From Pseudomonadota bacterium (GTDB lineage: Bacteria; Pseudomonadota; Alphaproteobacteria; Caulobacterales; Caulobacteraceae), in contig JAEXKM010000403.1 of assembly GCA_023445705.1 (NCBI GenBank), positions 1 through 8,739 on the forward strand: a DNA stretch of 8,739 bases, written 5' to 3'. Below are positions 4,939 through 8,739 of this stretch, one piece after another; the stretch's first letter is position 1, and every line of letters starts with the position of its first letter. The notes beneath the pieces are model-generated. The model searched no databases, had not been told where the DNA came from, and was given only the letters and a program-made list of their open reading frames with translations. The position numbers and the translations under genes are program-made.

Positions 4939-7900
4939 GGCGGCTCATTATTGGCTGTCGCCCTGGCGATTTCCGCCACATCGGCCAACGCCCAACAGGG
5001 CTCGTCCACCGTCGAGGAGGTGGTCGTCACCGGCTCATTCATCGCCGGAACGCCGGAAGATGCGGCCCTGCCGGTCGATGTGATCGGCTCCAAGGAGCTG
5101 GAAGCCCGCGGTTCGCCGACCATGGTCCAGTTCATCAAGACCATTCCGTCCTCCGGGGCGGTCATCGGCGAGAACAACCGCTTCGGCGCGGGGTCGGGCG
5201 CGGCGACCATCAACCTGCGCAGCCTGAACTCCGCGGTGACCGGGGCGCGGACCCTGGTCCTCTTCAACGGGCGGCGCGTGCCGGTCTCGCCGCAGGGCCT
5301 GAACTCGGTGGACATCAACCTTCTGCCGACGGCCGCGATCGGCCGGGTGGAGGTGCTGAAGGACGGGGCGGCCGCAACTTACGGCTCTGACGCCATCGCC
5401 GGGGTCGTCAATTTCATCACCCGCACCGACCTGGAGGGCTTTGAACTCAGCGGCCAGTACCAGTTCATCGACGGCTCGGACGGCGACTGGGAGATCAACG
5501 GCGCCTGGGGCAAGAAGTGGGAGCGCGGCGACGCTCTGATCACCTTGGGCTATCGCCGGCGTTCCGAACTGCCGATCTTCGAACGTGATTGGGCCATCCG
5601 CACCGGACCCCAGGGCTTCCTCGAAAATCCGCTGGGCGGCTGGGCGGCCACCGGCAATCCCGGCGGCTACAACTATGCGACCACGGCGCCGGTGGGCTCG
5701 CCCAACAGCGGCTTCACCTCCGCCAGCTTCACCGGGACCTTGCCCGACATCGGCTGCGCCGCGAACGGCGGCGCGCCCTACAGCCTGACCACGCTGATCG
5801 GCGGCCGGGTGGTCGTGCCGGACTCTTCAGTCTGTAACTTCCAATACACCAGCTTCGACAATCTGGTGGAGAACGAGGACCACTACCAAGCCTACGGCAA
5901 GTTCAACTTCGATGTGACCGACAACATCTCGGCCAATATCGAAGTCCTCTACGCGATGCATGAAACGCCCATGCAAAGCTGGGCGGTCACCGGTCCCAAC
6001 CAGTTTCCGGCCCCGCAACTGGCCTCGGGCGCGTCGGCTGGCGGCGGCGTCTCGCCGATCCCCGCCACGGGCACGGGCGAGCAGTCGCGCTTCTACATCC
6101 CCAACACCAACCCCGGCCTGGTGGCCCTGATCTCACAGATCAACGGCGCCAACTGCACCGGGACGGCGCTGCCCTACGGCGTCGATGCGGCGAGCTGCGC
6201 TGCGGGTCTGGCGCTCGCCAAGGCCGGCGTAGCCAACGCCGCGTCTTATGGCGTCGCCGCCAGCCAGAGCATCTGGCGACCGATCGGCTTTGGCGGGAAT
6301 CCGTACACCGACGATAGGCACGCCCACTACAGCTACAAGGTCGACACCGCCCGCGTGGCCGGCGGCTTCAAGGGCAAGTTCGACAATGGGATCGGCTTCG
6401 ACCTGTCCCTGACCTACCAGAAGCAGGACTACAACTATAACCTCGAGGACCTCTCGGTTAACCGCCTGCAGCTCGCCCTGCGAGGCTTCGGCAGCCGCGA
6501 TGGCGCATCCGACCAGTGCACCGCCGCCGAGACCAACAACTTCACGACCAACGCCGGCAACGCCGCGATGGGTTGCTACTACTTCAACCCGTTCACCAAC
6601 GCCTTCGCCGAGAGCACCGCCCAGGTCGGCGCGAACCCCTACTATATCGGTTCGAGCACGATCCCTGGCTTCAACGAGGCTGCGGCGGCCAGAGGCGACG
6701 TCGTCGCCTGGATGGACGAGAAGCAGCGCAACGAGATCTCGTCAGAGCTGTTTGTCGCCGACTTCGTCCTGAACGGCCAGCTTCCCTGGGATCTGGGCTG
6801 GGGCGGCGACGCCATCTCCTGGGCCTGGGGCGCGCAGTACCGCTACGACCGCACGATCCAGGATCCGGACGTGCTCTATGACGCCAACGCCACGCCGTGC
6901 GTGGACTCCCCGCCGTTCGGCGATGGCTCGCCCTACTGTGCGACCACGGCCAACGGGCCCTTCCTGTTCAACGCCAACCTGCGTCCGTATGACGTGAACC
7001 GGAAGATCAGCTCGACCTTCGCCGAAGTCCTGATTCCGATCACCGAGGATCTCGAGCTCACCGTCGCCGGCCGCTACGAATATTACGAAAGCCAGGACGA
7101 GACCTTCAACCCGAAGGCGTCGGTCCGTTGGCAAGCGCTGGACTGGCTGGCCCTGCGCGGCTCCCTTGGCACCACCTACCGCGCGCCGGCCGCGACCATC
7201 ACCACCGACAACTTCACGCGCGGCCTGACCAACGCCAACGGCACCTACCGGGCCAACGACCTTTACGGCAACCCGGACCTGAAGCCGGAAACCGCCTTCA
7301 CCTACAATGTGGGCGCGGCGTTCAGCTTCCCGGCCTTCCGGGCGACGATCGACTACTGGAGCTTCGACTTCGACGACCCGATGACCTCGGAGACCACCGC
7401 CGACCTGCTGAACGTCATGTTCCCGGGCGGCTCGGCCCTCGGCAATTGCGGCAACGCCGCCTACGCCGCGGTCCAGGCCCGCTTCACCTTCTCCGGCGAC
7501 ACCTGCGGGCGGGCGAATATCCTCTCGTACCGCACCCAGTACATCAACGGCGGCAACGTGAAGACCTCCGGCGTCGACTTCCAGGCCAACCTGGACGTAG
7601 GCGAAGTCTTCGGCGGCGACTTCTCCGCGGGCGTCGATGGGACCTACCTGCTGAAGTACGACGAGGCGCCGTACATGATCGAGGGCTTCCCCTCTGTCAG
7701 CGGCGGCGTTCAGGAGCGGGCGGGGACCTACCGCGCCTCGCTCTTCACCGGCTACAACCGCCTTCGCGCCAACGCCTTCCTGAACTGGTCGCACGGGATC
7801 CACAATCTGCGTTGGCAGACCCGGTTCATCTCTTCGGTGACCCAGGTGGAAACCAACCCGATCGCCCTGGCTGCGGCCCTGAAGACCGACGGCACCAAGA

Positions 7901-8091
7901 TCCCTGAGTATTGGCAGCACGACCTGACCTATCGGGTCGATCTGCCGCGCAACACCACCGCGACCCTGTCGATCCAGAACATCTTCGATGAGGATCCGCC
8001 GTTCGCGCTGGGCACTCAGTACAACTACGACCCGGGCAGCGGCACGCCGCTCGGTCGCGTCTACGCCTTGTCTCTCAAGGCGCGGTTCTGA
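4915..8091 (+). CDS. TonB-dependent receptor C, full length (1058 aa)
   Basis: A second complete outer-membrane TonB-dependent receptor and close tandem paralogue of receptor B. The ATG at 4915 follows GGGGAAGGAA and opens a signal peptide (MLKSRY, hydrophobic core about 10-22, ANA site ending at residue 26, then QQGSS). A TonB box-like EEVVVTG is at 34-40, the plug at about 50-170 with LVLFNGRR and RVEVLKDG, then a barrel ending LKARF with terminal phenylalanine. Five cysteine pairs (281/307, 414/428, 535/554, 662/675, 845/864) sit at the same places as in B, four with identical spacing. Differences from B are concentrated in some loops, for instance around residues 250-275 and 365-390, where C carries a longer glycine- and serine-rich segment, and around 815-845. 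The block around 535-587 is almost unchanged. B and C may thus recognise related but different ligands, or the same ligand with different affinity. The substrate cannot be deduced. It stands alone between its own candidate operator and terminator. Confidence 0.96.
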   Translation: MLKSRYFCGGSLLAVALAISATSANAQQGSSTVEEVVVTGSFIAGTPEDAALPVDVIGSKELEARGSPTMVQFIKTIPSSGAVIGENNRFGAGSGAATINLRSLNSAVTGARTLVLFNGRRVPVSPQGLNSVDINLLPTAAIGRVEVLKDGAAATYGSDAIAGVVNFITRTDLEGFELSGQYQFIDGSDGDWEINGAWGKKWERGDALITLGYRRRSELPIFERDWAIRTGPQGFLENPLGGWAATGNPGGYNYATTAPVGSPNSGFTSASFTGTLPDIGCAANGGAPYSLTTLIGGRVVVPDSSVCNFQYTSFDNLVENEDHYQAYGKFNFDVTDNISANIEVLYAMHETPMQSWAVTGPNQFPAPQLASGASAGGGVSPIPATGTGEQSRFYIPNTNPGLVALISQINGANCTGTALPYGVDAASCAAGLALAKAGVANAASYGVAASQSIWRPIGFGGNPYTDDRHAHYSYKVDTARVAGGFKGKFDNGIGFDLSLTYQKQDYNYNLEDLSVNRLQLALRGFGSRDGASDQCTAAETNNFTTNAGNAAMGCYYFNPFTNAFAESTAQVGANPYYIGSSTIPGFNEAAAARGDVVAWMDEKQRNEISSELFVADFVLNGQLPWDLGWGGDAISWAWGAQYRYDRTIQDPDVLYDANATPCVDSPPFGDGSPYCATTANGPFLFNANLRPYDVNRKISSTFAEVLIPITEDLELTVAGRYEYYESQDETFNPKASVRWQALDWLALRGSLGTTYRAPAATITTDNFTRGLTNANGTYRANDLYGNPDLKPETAFTYNVGAAFSFPAFRATIDYWSFDFDDPMTSETTADLLNVMFPGGSALGNCGNAAYAAVQARFTFSGDTCGRANILSYRTQYINGGNVKTSGVDFQANLDVGEVFGGDFSAGVDGTYLLKYDEAPYMIEGFPSVSGGVQERAGTYRASLFTGYNRLRANAFLNWSHGIHNLRWQTRFISSVTQVETNPIALAAALKTDGTKIPEYWQHDLTYRVDLPRNTTATLSIQNIFDEDPPFALGTQYNYDPGSGTPLGRVYALSLKARF

Positions 8092-8101
8092 CCAGGACCT
8101 T

Positions 8102-8138
8102 GGGCGCCGTCTCCTCGAAAGGCGGCGCCCGCCTTTTT
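8102..8138 (+). terminator. Intrinsic terminator after receptor C
   Basis: GGGCGCCG (8102-8109) pairs perfectly with CGGCGCCC (8123-8130), extended inward by T-G, C-G and T-A pairs, and is followed by GCC and TTTTT (8134-8138). It lies 10 bases after the TGA stop of receptor C. The T tract exists only for the plus strand, so it should not efficiently stop transcripts of the convergent lipoprotein gene, whose stop codon is immediately beside it. Confidence 0.87.
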
Positions 8139-8139
8139 C

Positions 8140-8541
8140 CTAGTTGCCGCGAGGCCTGGCGCGCAGCGCCGTGGCCTCTTCCGGCGTCAGCCGGGTGACC
8201 ATCCGCACCGGGCAGCGCTGGGTCATGCCGCCCGGCCCGCGGGTGATGATGGTGGCGTCGAGCCCTGAGCAGATCGACGAGCCGCCGCGAGAAACCAGGG
8301 CGATGCGCTGGTTCCAGTCGATGTCCGGGCAGCGGCCCATCAGGTCCAGCCGATAGACGTCGTTGACGCCTACGGTGATCAGCACCGTCTCCTGGTCGAT
8401 GGCGTTGAAGCCGCTGACATTCTGCGACCAGAAGCACTGGCGTCGCGGCGTGCCGCTGTTTTCGAGGGTCTCCTTGGTGGCGCAGGCGGCCAGGAGAAGG
8501 AGGGCGGCGCCGGCCGCCAGAGATGCTCGGATCACGCTCAT
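8140..8541 (-). CDS. Small predicted lipoprotein, DUF6491-like (133 aa)
   Basis: The protein starts MSVIRASLAAGAALLLLAAC, a lipoprotein signal peptide with lipobox LAAC and the acylated cysteine at residue 20. The next residue is alanine rather than aspartate, so by the usual sorting rule it would go to the outer membrane, facing the periplasm. The mature part is about 113 residues, with landmarks CFW (36-38), VYRLDLMGRCPDI (62-74), SRGGSSICSGLD (84-95) and RCPVRMV (109-115), and four cysteines (36, 71, 91, 110) that could form two disulfides. This pattern resembles the DUF6491 family as I remember it; the function is unknown. The ATG overlaps the stop of the upstream mnmC-like gene as ATGA, suggesting translational coupling. 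A purine-rich GGGAG sits only one base before that ATG. A GTG two codons later would have a better 7-base spacing and an equally good signal peptide, so the true start may be GTG at 8535. Confidence 0.83.
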   Translation of the reverse strand: MSVIRASLAAGAALLLLAACATKETLENSGTPRRQCFWSQNVSGFNAIDQETVLITVGVNDVYRLDLMGRCPDIDWNQRIALVSRGGSSICSGLDATIITRGPGGMTQRCPVRMVTRLTPEEATALRARPRGN

Positions 8542-8739
8542 GCTCCCTTTGCGGGCCCGGCCGTCTCCGTCGCCGGGCTTGGCGTCAGATTACGGCCTTT
8601 GCGCTCCGCGCGCCTTCGGAATCGGGCGGGATCGACGATCTCGGCCAAGGCTGCGGGCAGCGGCGAGGGCGCGCCAAGGGCCAGGGCGGCCACATGCTCG
8701 GCCAGCAGCGGCGCCAGGCAGAAGCCTCGCGAGCCCAGG
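8538..8739 (-). CDS. mnmC: Probable MnmC FAD-dependent oxidoreductase, C-terminal end
   Basis: Only the last 66 residues are present (8738 down to a TGA at 8540-8538); the gene continues past the window edge. The visible part starts LGSRGFCLAPLLAEHVAAL, followed by LPAALAEIVDPARFRRR. It matches the end of the FAD-binding oxidoreductase (DAO fold) domain of MnmC: a glycine near the flavin, SRG, an APLLAE helix, and a final hxPxRF segment. MnmC acts in the last steps of making 5-methylaminomethyl-2-thiouridine at the tRNA wobble position. Its FAD domain removes the carboxymethyl group. Whether this copy also has the methyltransferase half cannot be seen. About 18 residues rich in proline, threonine and alanine follow the last conserved arginine and look like an unstructured tail. 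Other FAD oxidoreductases of the same fold are possible, since the stretch is short. It overlaps the lipoprotein gene by four bases, so the two are probably co-transcribed. Confidence 0.72.
   Translation of the reverse strand, partial: LGSRGFCLAPLLAEHVAALALGAPSPLPAALAEIVDPARFRRRAERKGRNLTPSPATETAGPAKGA

Noticed and set aside
8075..8437. Overlapping minus-strand and plus-strand frames over the lipoprotein gene
   Set aside because: They lie in other frames of a gene that has a clear lipobox and conserved-looking cysteines, and they lack motifs of their own.

Overview
The window looks like chromosomal DNA from a high-GC alphaproteobacterium. A member of the Caulobacterales (Caulobacter, Phenylobacterium or Brevundimonas type) is the best guess. 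This rests on the GC-rich coding, a tandem array of long TonB-dependent outer-membrane receptors (TBDRs) and a DUF6491-like small lipoprotein. It is inference from gene content, not a taxonomic proof.

Layout. Bases 1-816 hold the C-terminal end of a first TBDR (A), closed by a strong intrinsic terminator (842-874). A 481-base gap follows, AT-rich in its middle, carrying candidate control sites. A complete 1049-residue TBDR (B) runs 1298-4447 and ends at a hairpin terminator. After a second gap of 467 bases comes a complete 1058-residue TBDR (C) at 4915-8091, again with its own terminator (8102-8138). On the opposite strand, converging on C, lie a small lipoprotein gene (8140-8541) and, overlapping it by 4 bases (ATGA), the 3' end of a gene that looks like mnmC (8538-8739, cut by the window edge).

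How it fits together. B and C are close tandem paralogues along their whole length, and even their terminators look related. A belongs to the same superfamily but is more distant. Each receptor appears to be its own transcription unit. B and C begin their plug domain almost directly after the signal peptide and TonB box, with no N-terminal signalling (STN) or carboxypeptidase-like domain. Both have five cysteine pairs at matching places, probably disulfides in outside-facing loops. The substrate cannot be read from the sequence, and no transporter, hydrolase or regulator is present in the window to hint at it.

The most interesting signals are outside the proteins: (1) a palindrome GAACG-G-CGTTC found upstream of both B and C, as a perfect 17-base palindrome before C, with a degenerate third copy; (2) in both genes a predicted RNA hairpin whose 3' edge stops at the base before the Shine-Dalgarno sequence; and (3) the first 24 coding bases of B and C, identical at the nucleotide level, rich in codons uncommon in GC-rich genomes and able to fold into a small hairpin. 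Together they suggest shared control of the paralogues at both the DNA and RNA levels. I found no CRISPR array, tRNA, rRNA or insertion sequence.
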